From Clostridium saudiense (GTDB lineage: Bacteria; Bacillota; Clostridia; Clostridiales; Clostridiaceae): a stretch of 57,101 nucleotides of DNA. The notes under the pieces were generated by a model. That model ran no database searches and was not told the DNA's origin. It worked only from the letters and a program-made list of their open reading frames with translations. Below, piece after piece: positions 16,784-25,761 of this stretch. The DNA lies in assembly GCF_000577815.1 (NCBI RefSeq), contig NZ_CBYM010000022.1, forward strand, positions 1 through 57,101, given 5' to 3'. Position numbers and translations under genes: made by a program. The first letter of the stretch is position 1. Every line of letters starts with the position of its first letter.

Positions 16784-17794
16784 TTAAAAATCAGTAAACT
16801 TTCCTTGCGGAAAAACTATATTTACTTTAGTTCCTATATTTTCTTTTGAATTTAAACTTATTCCAATACCTAATTTATCACAAAGCTTTTTACATAAATA
16901 AAGTCCTATTCCTGTAGATTTTCCAAATTTCCGTCCATTTTCTCCAGTAAACCCTTTTTCAAATACCCTATCTATATCTTTTTCATTTATTCCAACACCA
17001 TTGTCTTCTATAGTTAAAATAATATTATTTTCATTTACTTTTGAATATATCGAAACTTTTCCTTCATTAGGTATAGAAAACTTCACTGCATTTATTATAA
17101 TTTGATTTATAATAAATTCTACCCATTTTTCATCACTAAAAATATTACCTTCTATACCTCTAATATCTAATTTTATATTCTTATTTATGAAATCCCTGCT
17201 ATTGCTTTTAACAGATTTCATAACTACACTTCTTAATGAAAATTCTTTAATGATATAATCTTTACTTACATCACTACTCCTAGCATAATATAAAACTTGT
17301 TCAATAAATCCTTCTACTCTTTTCATTTCATAATTAATTCTTTCGCTTAAATTACTATTATCATTTTCTAAAATAAGCTTAGCTGATGCAATTGGAGTTT
17401 TTATTTCATGTACCCATGTTTCAATATATTCCCTGTATTCAATTTGTTCATCTTTATAATGCTTAACTTTTTCGTGCATAGATTTATTACATTGTTTTAA
17501 AACATCATTTATAATTCTTGCTTCTTGAAATCTAGGCTCTTCAATAACTTCTGGCAATAAATATTTTCTATCCAAATTTTCTACTGTATTAATTAAATTA
17601 TTTAAATATCTTCTATATTTAATAAATTCCAAAAACATATATATTAGAATCGGGCCAAACCATATTAAAAATAATATTAATATTATATTTATTGATACTT
17701 TTACTATTTTCATTAATATTGCTACTAATAAAAACATTATCAAATTAATTATTAAAAAAATCATTCTTTCCTTTATAAATTCAATTATGCTCAT
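16784..17794 (-). CDS. Bce-type intramembrane-sensing histidine kinase
   Basis: 336 residues. Two N-terminal membrane helices (about 12-30 and 35-57) with almost no extracellular loop, the hallmark of the kinases that sense through their ABC transporter. The phosphoacceptor is in ETWVHEIKTP (His about 130), followed by N-box NQIIINAVKFS, G1 DNGVGI, F-box and GKSTGIGLYL. Coupled to the response regulator gene by an 18-base gap. Expected to report transporter flux and phosphorylate the regulator encoded at 17813. Confidence 0.9.
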   Translation of the reverse strand: MSIIEFIKERMIFLIINLIMFLLVAILMKIVKVSINIILILFLIWFGPILIYMFLEFIKYRRYLNNLINTVENLDRKYLLPEVIEEPRFQEARIINDVLKQCNKSMHEKVKHYKDEQIEYREYIETWVHEIKTPIASAKLILENDNSNLSERINYEMKRVEGFIEQVLYYARSSDVSKDYIIKEFSLRSVVMKSVKSNSRDFINKNIKLDIRGIEGNIFSDEKWVEFIINQIIINAVKFSIPNEGKVSIYSKVNENNIILTIEDNGVGINEKDIDRVFEKGFTGENGRKFGKSTGIGLYLCKKLCDKLGIGISLNSKENIGTKVNIVFPQGKFTDF

Positions 17795-17812
17795 ATTTTA
17801 CTTCCTTTTATC

Positions 17813-18484
17813 TTATGGAATAATATATCCTAACCCTCTTCTTGTTTCTATTACATTTTTAATTCCTATTTCATCAAGCTTTTTTCTTATTCTTGTAACA
17901 TTTACAGATAAAGTATTATCATCTATAAACATTTCACAATCCCAAAGATAATTCATTAAGTTTTCTCTAGATACTATTTTTCCTTTATTTTTTATTAAAT
18001 AAGAAAGAATCTTTAATTCATTTTTTGTTATTTCAATAGTTTTATCATTATAACTTATTGTTCCATTTGATAAATTTACTTTCATGTCTTTATATTCTAA
18101 TATATCTACTTGAGTCGAATTTCTATTTACTCTCTTTAAAATTGATTCAATTCTTGCTAATAAAATTTGTGTATTATATGGTTTGGTTACAAAATCATCA
18201 GCACCTAAATTCATACTCATTAATTCATCAATATCACTATCCCTACTAGTTACAACTATTATTGGAATTTCTGAAAACTTTCTAACTTCTCTACATATGT
18301 AATATCCGTCAAATATAGGTAAATTTATATCTAACAATATTAGGTCAGCCTTACTTTCTTTTATATTTTCTATTACATTTTCAAAGTTATCTGGTGCTTC
18401 TATTTGATATCCATATCTAGATAAAAAAATACTTAACTCATCTCTAATTGTTTTTTCATCTTCCACAATAAAAATTTTACTCAT
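17813..18484 (-). CDS. OmpR-family response regulator of the Bce module
   Basis: 223 residues: receiver domain with acidic pair DE (residues 8-9), phosphoacceptor Asp in LILLDINLP (about 52), switch Thr/Ser in VVTSRD and Lys in VTKPYN. The C-terminal winged helix carries the usual LSVNVTRIRKKLDEIG recognition-helix region. Likely binds TTAC-N6-GTAA sites before the transporter genes. A near-match TTAC-CAATAT-GTAT lies at 18576-18589, upstream of this gene, which may mean autoregulation. Confidence 0.92.
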   Translation of the reverse strand: MSKIFIVEDEKTIRDELSIFLSRYGYQIEAPDNFENVIENIKESKADLILLDINLPIFDGYYICREVRKFSEIPIIVVTSRDSDIDELMSMNLGADDFVTKPYNTQILLARIESILKRVNRNSTQVDILEYKDMKVNLSNGTISYNDKTIEITKNELKILSYLIKNKGKIVSRENLMNYLWDCEMFIDDNTLSVNVTRIRKKLDEIGIKNVIETRRGLGYIIP

Positions 18485-18510
18485 TTTATACTCCTCATAT
18501 AATTATAAAA

Positions 18511-18550
18511 TAAAAAGCTTTGTTAATATTTATATATATTAATCAAAGCT
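18511..18550 (-). terminator. Hairpin between the 29-residue gene and the Bce regulator
   Basis: Stem AAGCTTTG (18515-18522)/CAAAGCTT (18543-18550), extended by ATTAATA/TATTAA pairing. The minus-strand RNA continues into UUUAUUUU just before the regulator's ribosome binding site. It can end the small-gene transcript or limit read-through into the regulator. Confidence 0.7.
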
Positions 18551-18603
18551 TAATTAACATTATAATATATTTCATTTACCAATATGTATATTAAACATAA
18601 TTT

Positions 18604-18693
18604 TTATCTTCGAACTAATTTAAATTTTTCTTCATCATAACCAGCAAACATTACTAATCCAACTACTTTTATAACTTCAATTATTTTTTTCAT
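18604..18693 (-). CDS. Small 29-residue peptide upstream of the Bce module
   Basis: ATG at 18691-18693, stop at 18604-18606, with ribosome binding site AAGGAG ten bases before the start. The product begins MKKIIEVIKVVGLVMFAGYD: a basic N-terminal end, a hydrophobic middle (IIEVIKVVGLVMFAGY) and a charged C-terminal tail (EEKFKLVRR). That makes an amphipathic or membrane-associated peptide plausible. It lies about 120 bases upstream of the Bce response regulator, separated by a hairpin. It is too short for family recognition; it may be a regulator of the transporter, a small toxin-like peptide or an unrelated short protein. Confidence 0.5.
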   Translation of the reverse strand: MKKIIEVIKVVGLVMFAGYDEEKFKLVRR

Positions 18694-18789
18694 CAATAAT
18701 CAGCTCCTTGTTTTATCTTACGATGTACTTTTATTATATTAATTAATTCTTTATTTTCATATTTATGTTTATTACATTTATCTTTCATT

Positions 18790-18847
18790 ATTGTAACTTT
18801 TAATTAGAGTCCAAAATAATTGTAACTTTTAATTAGAGTCCAAAATA
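18790..18847. repeat. Perfect tandem duplication of 29 bases
   Basis: The unit beginning ATTGTAACTTTTAATTAGAG occupies 18790-18818 and is repeated without change at 18819-18847. It lies in the 18694-19037 gap between the small peptide gene and the divergent germination gene. Identity implies a recent duplication. Nothing else in this gap is clear except the possible sporulation promoter near 18977. Confidence 0.95.
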
Positions 18848-18976
18848 CTTTGCTATTTATAATATCTCATACTTAAATTAATACTATAGTCATTATCTTT
18901 TATCCTATAAATTATTTTCCCAAAACTACTAAATTTATTCATTACTTATATTTAAAAACTTATCTTATTTAATCTT

Positions 18977-19012
18977 TGAATATTAGATAAAAAATAGTAA
19001 AAAATATATTTA
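18977..19012 (+). promoter_or_regulatory. Possible forespore (sigma G-like) promoter of the germination gene
   Basis: TGAATA (18977-18982) exactly matches the sigma-G -35 consensus. About 18-20 bases later comes AATATATTTA, a poor match to the -10 region. The position before a germination receptor gene, which is expected to be forespore-expressed, supports it; the -10 does not. Confidence 0.3.
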
Positions 19013-19037
19013 GTCTTATTATTTAAAGGAGAAAGCT

Positions 19038-20453
19038 ATGAAACTAACTAATGATATTAATATTAATGTAAAGAAATTACGGGAAGAATTAAATTTAGGT
19101 AAAAGCTTTGATGTAATTGAAAGAATAATAGAAGTCCATAATCATAAGTATTACTTTTATTTTCTTGATGGCTTTGTAAAAGATACAAATATGGAATATG
19201 TTCGTAGAGATATTTATAATTTAGATGAAAAAGATTTTAATAGCATAAAAAACGCTACAGATTTAGTTGAAAAAGCCCTATGCTCAATTGAAGCTTCTAC
19301 CGAAAGTGATATTGGTAATATAATTACTGCTATACTTTGTGGTCAAACAGCTATGTTATGCGAAAACTTTGATGAAGCAGTACTATTAGATTATAGAACT
19401 TATCCTGCAAGAGGTGTTGAAGAACCTGAAAAAGAAAAGGTTCTTAGGGGTGCCCACGATGGCTTTGTTGAAACAATAGTTTTTAATACAGCTTTAATCA
19501 GAAGAAGAATTCGCGATCCTCACCTTACTTTTGAAATGCATAATATAGGTAGTATTTCAAAAACCGATATTGCTATTGGATTTTTAGCAGGAACAGTTAA
19601 AGAAGATACCCTTAGTAAAATTAGAGATATGATTGATAATTTAAAAGTTAAATCATTAACTTTAGGAGATCAAAGTTTAATAGAATTACTTAATTCATCA
19701 AGTTGGCTTAATCCATTTCCTAAGGTGAAATTTACTGAAAGACCTGATGTTGCAGCTGCACAGATAATTGAAGGTAGTGTTATTATATTGATAGATAATA
19801 TGCCATCTGCTTTAATATTTCCATCTAATGTTTTTGACTTTATTCAATCTATAGATGATTATTATATGCCAGTGCTTACAGGTAACTATCAAAAACTAAT
19901 TAGAGCATTAGTACTTTTAGTAAATGTATTTTTAACACCGGTATATGTTTTACTTACAGATAATCCAACTTGGCTTGCTGGTCCACTTAGTTTTTTATTG
20001 CCTAAAGATTCATATACAATACCATTATTCTTACAATTTATTATTGGTGAATTTGCTGTAGATGGTTTAAAATTAGCTTCATTAAATACACCAAATGTTT
20101 TAGGAACATCTTTATCAATTATTGGTGGTTTAATATTAGGTGATTATGCTGTTCAATCTGGATGGTTTATTCCTCAAAGTATCTTATATATGGCAATTGT
20201 TTCTCTTTCAAGCTTTGTTCAACCTAGTGTAGAGTTAACATTTGCATTAAAGTTTATTAGATTAATCCTACTTGTATTTACTGGCCTCTTTGGTACTTGG
20301 GGCTTTATTGCGGGAATAATTATAAGTATAGCAATTGTAGCTTCAACTAAAACACTTACTGGTGAAAGTTATCTTTATCCATTAATACCTTTCAATTGGA
20401 GCGCTTTAAAGCACTTATTATTTAGAACTAAGAAAACAGCAAGTAAAAAATAG
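19038..20453 (+). CDS. GerA-type spore germination receptor subunit A
   Basis: 471 residues. A large soluble N-terminal domain (1-about 270) has the family motifs GQTAMLCENFDEAVLLDYRTYPARG and FVETIVFNTALIRRRI. A membrane region follows with about five segments from residue 285 (the RALVLLVNVFLTPVYVLL run) to 455. This matches the A subunit of nutrient germinant receptors in the inner spore membrane, which with B and C subunits senses amino acids or sugars. No B or C subunit gene follows, so it is a monocistronic A-type gene, as known from some cluster I clostridia. Start follows AAAGGAGAAAGCT. Confidence 0.9.
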   Translation: MKLTNDININVKKLREELNLGKSFDVIERIIEVHNHKYYFYFLDGFVKDTNMEYVRRDIYNLDEKDFNSIKNATDLVEKALCSIEASTESDIGNIITAILCGQTAMLCENFDEAVLLDYRTYPARGVEEPEKEKVLRGAHDGFVETIVFNTALIRRRIRDPHLTFEMHNIGSISKTDIAIGFLAGTVKEDTLSKIRDMIDNLKVKSLTLGDQSLIELLNSSSWLNPFPKVKFTERPDVAAAQIIEGSVIILIDNMPSALIFPSNVFDFIQSIDDYYMPVLTGNYQKLIRALVLLVNVFLTPVYVLLTDNPTWLAGPLSFLLPKDSYTIPLFLQFIIGEFAVDGLKLASLNTPNVLGTSLSIIGGLILGDYAVQSGWFIPQSILYMAIVSLSSFVQPSVELTFALKFIRLILLVFTGLFGTWGFIAGIIISIAIVASTKTLTGESYLYPLIPFNWSALKHLLFRTKKTASKK

Positions 20454-20556
20454 TAAATTATAAAGATTAGTTTTTTATATATTAAATATAATACTTAAAT
20501 TAATTTGATATAATAAAACTAAAATTTAATATATTAAAAGACTCGGAGGTTTTTAA

Positions 20557-20907
20557 ATGTTTGATGAAAATACATATAAAGAAGATATTCAAGTATTTAA
20601 AGAAATAAATTCTACACAAGCAGATAAATTATTGTCTGAAGAAAACTTAGCTGTTGTTTATATAGGAAGAGAAACTTGTCCTTATTGTCGTAAATTTGCT
20701 AAAAAATTAAGTGGATTATCAGATGAAATTAATACAACTATATATTATGTAAATAGTGAGTCTTTCTCTGATAATAATCTTAAGGCATTTAGAGAAAAAT
20801 ATAATATTGTAACTGTTCCTGGATTTATTGTTAATAAAAGTGGCAAAATAGAAGTTAAATGTGATTCTTCTACTCCAGAAGATGAAATTTTAAAAATGAT
20901 AAATTAA
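20557..20907 (+). CDS. Thioredoxin-like protein (CPYC)
   Basis: 116 residues with a thioredoxin fold: redox motif ETCPYCRKFAKKL (Cys at about 43 and 46) and cis-Pro in VTVPGFIV. No signal peptide or lipobox, so it is probably cytoplasmic. It resembles the PedC/bacteriocin accessory-type thioredoxin-like proteins, but no bacteriocin genes are adjacent. A TATAAT (20509-20514) with a TG extension precedes it; ribosome binding site CGGAGG. A terminator follows at 20926. Confidence 0.85.
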   Translation: MFDENTYKEDIQVFKEINSTQADKLLSEENLAVVYIGRETCPYCRKFAKKLSGLSDEINTTIYYVNSESFSDNNLKAFREKYNIVTVPGFIVNKSGKIEVKCDSSTPEDEILKMIN

Positions 20908-20925
20908 TATTTTAAGTATAATAAT

Positions 20926-20973
20926 AAAAGCAAGCTGTATTTACTTTTGAAAATACTACTTGCTTTTATTTTT
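20926..20973 (+). terminator. Intrinsic terminator after the thioredoxin-like gene
   Basis: Stem AAAAGCAAG (20926-20934)/CTTGCTTTT (20959-20967) with inner GTATTT/AAATAC pairing, then a T-run. Confidence 0.85.
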
Positions 20974-20992
20974 TCTTAATTTATCCTTTTAA

Positions 20993-21241
20993 CTAAGCAC
21001 CCATTCCAATAATCATACCTATAACATATGGTATAAGCCATACTGCCCATACAAATATACTAAACTTATGAAATTTAGCTTTTTGCTCTTCATTATTTTT
21101 ATATAATACCCAAGTTACCCATCCTACATGAAATAACATTAAAACTATAGCTAAAGTTCCTGTTATACCATGAATAATTTACTTGAACTTGAAATAGAAT
21201 CAACTTCTTGACATATTTAAAGTTCCTGTAGTATCAAATAA
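20993..21241 (-). pseudogene. Remnant of an HsmA-family membrane protein
   Basis: Reading from the stop at 20993, an open frame encodes HGITGTLAIVLMLFHVGW and on to FHKFSIFVWAVWLIPY and a GMIIGMGA end, the C-terminal half of the HsmA/TIGR03987 small membrane protein family as I recall it. Upstream, LFDTTGTLNMSRS is still in the same frame but is cut by TGA and TAA. A different frame there reads EVDSISSSSKLF, so small deletions have shifted the frame. The N-terminal third is missing: the next gene ends only 34 bases further on. No start codon with a binding site exists. Confidence 0.65.
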
Positions 21242-21274
21242 CTATTTCTACTTTTATAACTTTAATAGCACTAA

Positions 21275-21772
21275 TTAGCATTCATTTTGAACAACTTTTT
21301 CTTGTACTTCATGCATCTTTTTCATTACAAATCTAGCAATAGGTTGTGCTATAAAAATCTCTACAGCAAATGCAATTGCAAAATTTCTTGGCCATTTATA
21401 AAAGAAGTTATAAATCGGCTCCATAGTAATTTTCCCAAAACCAATCCATGTTCCAATTATCGTTAGTAATATTGACATTAAGAATACTGTACATAATGTG
21501 TTTACTATAATATGTGCATTAAAACTATCTTCTTTTTTTATTATTTTTCCAGTTAACCAGTCCGCTGGCTTATGTGTAAGTAAAACAACTATAATAACAC
21601 TAATCCATATGAATGGTACAACTCTCATAGCTTCTCCCCATACAGTAATATTAAATCCAATTTCAAAGCAAGTTATTAGTGGTGCAATTATACATACAGA
21701 TATAACTGAAATAATTGCTATAAAAATTGTCATCTCCTTTTTATTTCTTGGTAACTTCATATAAAATTCCAT
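21275..21772 (-). CDS. DUF2798 family membrane protein
   Basis: 165 residues with four membrane segments (about 14-36, 47-65, 88-110, 128-150) arranged as two similar halves (ITCFEIGFNITVWGEAMRVVPFIW and the later WIGFGKITMEPIYNFFYKWPRNFAIAF), the layout of the DUF2798 family. Function unknown. It lies directly upstream of the HsmA remnant on the same strand and downstream of the tyrS terminator, so its transcription either reads through that hairpin or starts in the short space after it. Confidence 0.75.
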   Translation of the reverse strand: MEFYMKLPRNKKEMTIFIAIISVISVCIIAPLITCFEIGFNITVWGEAMRVVPFIWISVIIVVLLTHKPADWLTGKIIKKEDSFNAHIIVNTLCTVFLMSILLTIIGTWIGFGKITMEPIYNFFYKWPRNFAIAFAVEIFIAQPIARFVMKKMHEVQEKVVQNEC

Positions 21773-21803
21773 ATTATTTTTCTCCCTTAAATTTATTTTA
21801 TAT

Positions 21804-21843
21804 CAAAAAAATAAGCGTGGAACCAATTAGTTGATTCCACGCT
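21804..21843 (-). terminator. Terminator after tyrS
   Basis: Nine-base stem AGCGTGGAA (21814-21822)/TTCCACGCT (21835-21843) followed on the minus strand by UUAUUUUUUU. Only about 30 bases separate it from the next start codon. Confidence 0.85.
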
Positions 21844-21957
21844 GAACAATTATACGCGCATAAATTTCTTTTATCATTATATCTAAAATTTATTTTTATT
21901 TCAAGAAATATTTTATTATTTAGTCAAATTTAAAATCTAAACAACCTACTTACAGTA

Positions 21958-23151
21958 TTAATTAGTAATTATTTTAATAAATTTCTTTTTGCCTATTTGA
22001 ACTATAATTTCTGAAGCTAATTTAAGCTCTTCAATATTACTTATTTTCTCCTCATTTATTTTAACTCCACCTTGAGTTACTAATCTTCTAAATTCATTTT
22101 TACTCTTAGCTAATCCATTACTTACAATTATTTCAGATAAATTAAAATCATCATTCTTAACTTTAATTACTTTTATATCATCTGGAATTTGTCTCTTTTG
22201 AAATACGGTTCTAAATCTTTCTTCTGCATCTCTAACTGCATCTTTACCATGGTATAATTCAACAATTGCTCTAGCTAATTGTATTTTTATATCCCTTGGA
22301 TTTATACTATCTTCTTCTAAACTCTTCTTTATCTCTGCTACTTTATCCGGATGAATGTCTGTAACTAACTCAAAGTATTTAACAATTAAATTATCTGGAA
22401 CAGTCATAGTTTTTTCAAACATTACTGTTGCTTCTTCATCAATTCCAATGTAATTACCCAAACTCTTACTCATCTTATTTATACCATCCAAACCTTCAAG
22501 TAGTGGCATCATTATTGTACATTGCGGTTCTTGACCAAATTCCTTTTGTAACATTCTACCCATAAGTAAATTAAACCTTTGATCTGTACCACCAAGTTCA
22601 ATATCAGCTTTTAATTCTACTGAATCAAAACCTTGCATTAAAGGGTAAAAGAATTCATGAATACTTATAGGCATTTGATTTTCATATCTCTTTTTAAAAT
22701 CTTCCCTTTCAAGCATTCTGGCAACTGTCATCTTAGATCCTAATCTAATTACATCCTCAAAATTCATCTTAGATAACCACTCACTGTTAAATCTAACTTC
22801 AGTTTTATTCTTATCTAAAACCTTAAAAATCTGTATTTCATATGTTTTAGCATTTTCTAAAACTTGTTCCGTTGTTAGTGCTTTTCTAGCTTGTGATTTT
22901 CCTGTTGGATCACCTATCTTTCCTGTAAAATCACCAATTACTATTACTATTTTGTGTCCTAAATCTTGAAGTTGTTTAAGCTTTCTTAAAACTACTGTAT
23001 GTCCTAAATGAATATCAGGAGCACTTGGATCTAATCCTAACTTTACTGTTAAACTTTTTCCTTGCTGTAATTTTTCTCTTAATTCTTCTAAACCTATTAT
23101 TTCATCTACACCTTTTAATATTATCTTGATTTGTTCATTTACATCTATCAT
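21958..23151 (-). CDS. tyrS: Tyrosyl-tRNA synthetase
   Basis: 397 residues; charges tRNA-Tyr. Class I motifs HLGH (48-51, HIGH equivalent) and KMSKS are present, with a C-terminal S4 RNA-binding domain (the KNEFRRLVTQGGVKIN region). The start at 23151 is chosen because TTGGAGGAAAG lies upstream; a TTG at 23166 would fall inside that binding site. Expression is controlled by a Tyr-specific T-box leader. Confidence 0.97.
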   Translation of the reverse strand: MIDVNEQIKIILKGVDEIIGLEELREKLQQGKSLTVKLGLDPSAPDIHLGHTVVLRKLKQLQDLGHKIVIVIGDFTGKIGDPTGKSQARKALTTEQVLENAKTYEIQIFKVLDKNKTEVRFNSEWLSKMNFEDVIRLGSKMTVARMLEREDFKKRYENQMPISIHEFFYPLMQGFDSVELKADIELGGTDQRFNLLMGRMLQKEFGQEPQCTIMMPLLEGLDGINKMSKSLGNYIGIDEEATVMFEKTMTVPDNLIVKYFELVTDIHPDKVAEIKKSLEEDSINPRDIKIQLARAIVELYHGKDAVRDAEERFRTVFQKRQIPDDIKVIKVKNDDFNLSEIIVSNGLAKSKNEFRRLVTQGGVKINEEKISNIEELKLASEIIVQIGKKKFIKIITN

Positions 23152-23243
23152 TTTACTTTCCTCCAATAATTACTTTTTTCTTAAACTGACGTGCACTTTA
23201 CTTTAAGAAACTATATATAAATTGTGCAATTATTTTTAAATAC

Positions 23244-23530
23244 AAAAAAGCTCTCATCCTATATGAATAGGACGAGAGCATTACTCACGTGTTACCACCT
23301 AAATTTATCATTATCTCACAATAACAACCTCTTCAAGTACGCCAAAAAAATTTTGGTTATACTCTAGCACTATAACGTGTGCATTACGACATCTGCCTAC
23401 TGGTTGTTATCTTTCGGAGTGCTACTCAGAGATGTATTCAAATTAACTTGTTATGTTCCTTTCACCAACCGGAACCTCTCTTTATAACTCTATTAATTTT
23501 ACTCTTTCTCTTCAAAGCTTTATATTATTA
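23244..23530 (-). promoter_or_regulatory. T-box riboswitch (tyrosine)
   Basis: The minus-strand leader contains a stem I region with specifier UAC (rc of 23434-23436, context GAA-UAC-AUCUC) and the T-box sequence AGGTGGTAACACG (about 23289-23301). A terminator CTCTCATCCTAT/ATAGGACGAGAG (23251-23278) and U-run (23244-23249) follow. Uncharged tRNA-Tyr pairs with UAC and the T-box, preventing termination and raising tyrS expression. Confidence 0.95.
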
Positions 23531-23536
23531 TAATTC

Positions 23537-23564
23537 ATTATATTCCATTATTATTTTTTGTCAA
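23537..23564 (-). promoter_or_regulatory. Consensus sigma-A promoter of the tyrS T-box
   Basis: TTGACA (rc of 23559-23564), 16-base spacer, TATAAT (rc of 23537-23542); both hexamers perfect. Confidence 0.9.
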
Positions 23565-23589
23565 CAAAATATTTATAATATAAATTAAT

Positions 23590-25551
23590 TTAATAAATAT
23601 CTGATAATTCTAAAACTGTTTTATCACGATTATATTCATATATTTCCTCTAATTCATCTTCTATTTTTATGTTTGGTAACTGAACTTCAAAAGTACTTCC
23701 TTTACCTAAAACACTTTCTACAGTTACATTTCCATTATGAATATCTATCATTGATTTTACTATACTTAAACCTACTCCGCTACCTTCATTTAATCTATTT
23801 AACGAATTATCTCCTCTTGAAAATCTATCAAATATTTTACCCTTTATTTTTTCATCGATACCAATTCCATTATCACTAACAATAAATCTTATTATATCAC
23901 TTTCTAAAATTAAATTTATTTTTATATATCCATTATTTTTTGAATATTTAATAGCATTAGACAGTAAATTCAATACTATTTTTTCAATCATATTAGGATC
24001 ACATTTAATATAATGTTCTTCTACATTAGTATCAAATTCAATATCAATATTTTTAGACATTCCATATGGAATTATGGATAAAGCTATCTCCTCTATAAGT
24101 GATACTATTTCATAGTTCCCAAAATTAGGTTTTATCATTCCTACATCTATTTTTGTTAAATCTATTATATTATTTATTAGTCTTAACATCCTCTTACAAT
24201 TTAAAGCTAAATATGGACTATGTTTTTTATATTTATAAACAAACTCTTCTTTATCACCATCACTAAAACTATCTAAAAGTTGCACACTCGAAGCAAAAAT
24301 ATTTAATGGTGTTTTTAATTCATGTGAAAGAGTAGATATAAACTCGGCTTTTTTTATATCATTTAGTTTATGAGCCTGAATTTCAGATTCTAGTCTAATA
24401 TTATTAGAAATATTAATATAACTAACCAAAATTTGATTTTCACCTTTATCTGAATGAATAAGTTGAATAAAACAATCAATTATTTCATCTTTTTTAACAT
24501 CTGTAAGTATCCCTCTCCACATTCCAGTTCTTTTTAATTCCCTTAATATTTCTGGTATTTTCTCTTTTACATCTTCAATTTCAAGTATTAATTCTCTAAA
24601 TTTCTCATTACTGATATCATTTGAAAATCCTTCTTTAATTTTGTTATTCATATAAGATACATTAAACTTATTATCACAAATAAACATATATGTATGACTA
24701 TTATAATGCGCTAAATTATAAAATTTTTGCAATTCTTCATTTAGAATTTTTGATTCTTCATACAATAAATATAATTCTATTACTGTTCCAATAATTACAC
24801 TAATAAAAGATATATAGGTAATTAATATTGATGTTAGCATTATATCAAAATATAAACCAGTATGAGCATATATTGCATATATAGCCTTTATTCCTAATAA
24901 AGCTAAGCTAACACTAAAACATCCTACTATTACACTTTTTTCCTTTAATGATATAAAAATCAACCTGATGGCAATAATATAATATGAGATAAATAAAAAT
25001 ACATTATAGTATACAAATACACTATCAGGTATATTTAAAATTGTTCCTCTTAAATACTTTTCAATTATTCCTACTATAAATGAATATATAACAACAAATA
25101 TTAATGAAAAACCCCTATTCTCTTTTATAAATTTATATAATTTACTTTTTGGAAAAAGAATAGTGTAAAGTATTAGCATTCTTAATATTGATGTAGAAAT
25201 CATTATATAATCAGAAATATAAAATTCATTACTTATAAAAGTAAAATAATCAAATTGATCTGTAATTATTCCAATAACTAACCCTATATATACTAATATT
25301 AATGTAAATACTGTATTTTTCTTTGTTTTTTTATATAAAATTGAACAACTTATAACTGAAATAATAGCTAAAAAACTATTAATCATCTTTAATAATTCTA
25401 ATGTAGCTGATAAATATTCTTTATTATTGCCTGTTATAAATATTTTATAAACAAAAAATGTTATCAGAACTAAAGCTAACATTAAAAAAACACTTATTAT
25501 ATCACTTGCCTTTTCAGCTACAGTGTTTTTTTTTATAGATACCTCTCCCAT
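23590..25551 (-). CDS. Orphan membrane histidine kinase with multi-helix sensor
   Basis: 653 residues. The N-terminal half (about 15-270) has around eight membrane helices forming an integral sensor (MASE-type in appearance). A PAS-like segment (TYMFICDNKFNVSYMNNK) and kinase core follow: phosphoacceptor in FISTLSHELKTPLNIFASSV, N-box LNLLSNAIKYS, G1 DNGIGI, F-box KIFDRFSR and G2 GSGVGLSIVKSM. No response regulator gene is adjacent. In clostridia such orphan kinases can feed Spo0A, but that is inference only. Start follows AAAGGGGAGATGTTGT. The gap 25552-25885 holds only the fliB terminator. Confidence 0.85.
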   Translation of the reverse strand: MGEVSIKKNTVAEKASDIISVFLMLALVLITFFVYKIFITGNNKEYLSATLELLKMINSFLAIISVISCSILYKKTKKNTVFTLILVYIGLVIGIITDQFDYFTFISNEFYISDYIMISTSILRMLILYTILFPKSKLYKFIKENRGFSLIFVVIYSFIVGIIEKYLRGTILNIPDSVFVYYNVFLFISYYIIAIRLIFISLKEKSVIVGCFSVSLALLGIKAIYAIYAHTGLYFDIMLTSILITYISFISVIIGTVIELYLLYEESKILNEELQKFYNLAHYNSHTYMFICDNKFNVSYMNNKIKEGFSNDISNEKFRELILEIEDVKEKIPEILRELKRTGMWRGILTDVKKDEIIDCFIQLIHSDKGENQILVSYINISNNIRLESEIQAHKLNDIKKAEFISTLSHELKTPLNIFASSVQLLDSFSDGDKEEFVYKYKKHSPYLALNCKRMLRLINNIIDLTKIDVGMIKPNFGNYEIVSLIEEIALSIIPYGMSKNIDIEFDTNVEEHYIKCDPNMIEKIVLNLLSNAIKYSKNNGYIKINLILESDIIRFIVSDNGIGIDEKIKGKIFDRFSRGDNSLNRLNEGSGVGLSIVKSMIDIHNGNVTVESVLGKGSTFEVQLPNIKIEDELEEIYEYNRDKTVLELSDIY

Positions 25552-25761
25552 ACAACATCTCCCCTTTAACCATTAATACTCAACAAAAGTTTTTCTGTAT
25601 TAATACCTTTTTTTATATTTTATACCCTTTTTCTTTATTTTTCTATATTTTTTTATTATGATTAAACATTTTATTTAATATTCAAAACTCCTTTTTGCCA
25701 CATTTTTTCACTTTTTTACATTAATTTAGGAATATTACAAATCTATAACTCATTAAAAATA

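Noticed and set aside
18790..18847. 29-base repeat as start of a CRISPR
   Set aside because: Units are directly adjacent with no spacer.
23379..23588. 69-codon plus-strand frame
   Set aside because: Lies across the tyrS T-box leader; composition not protein-like.
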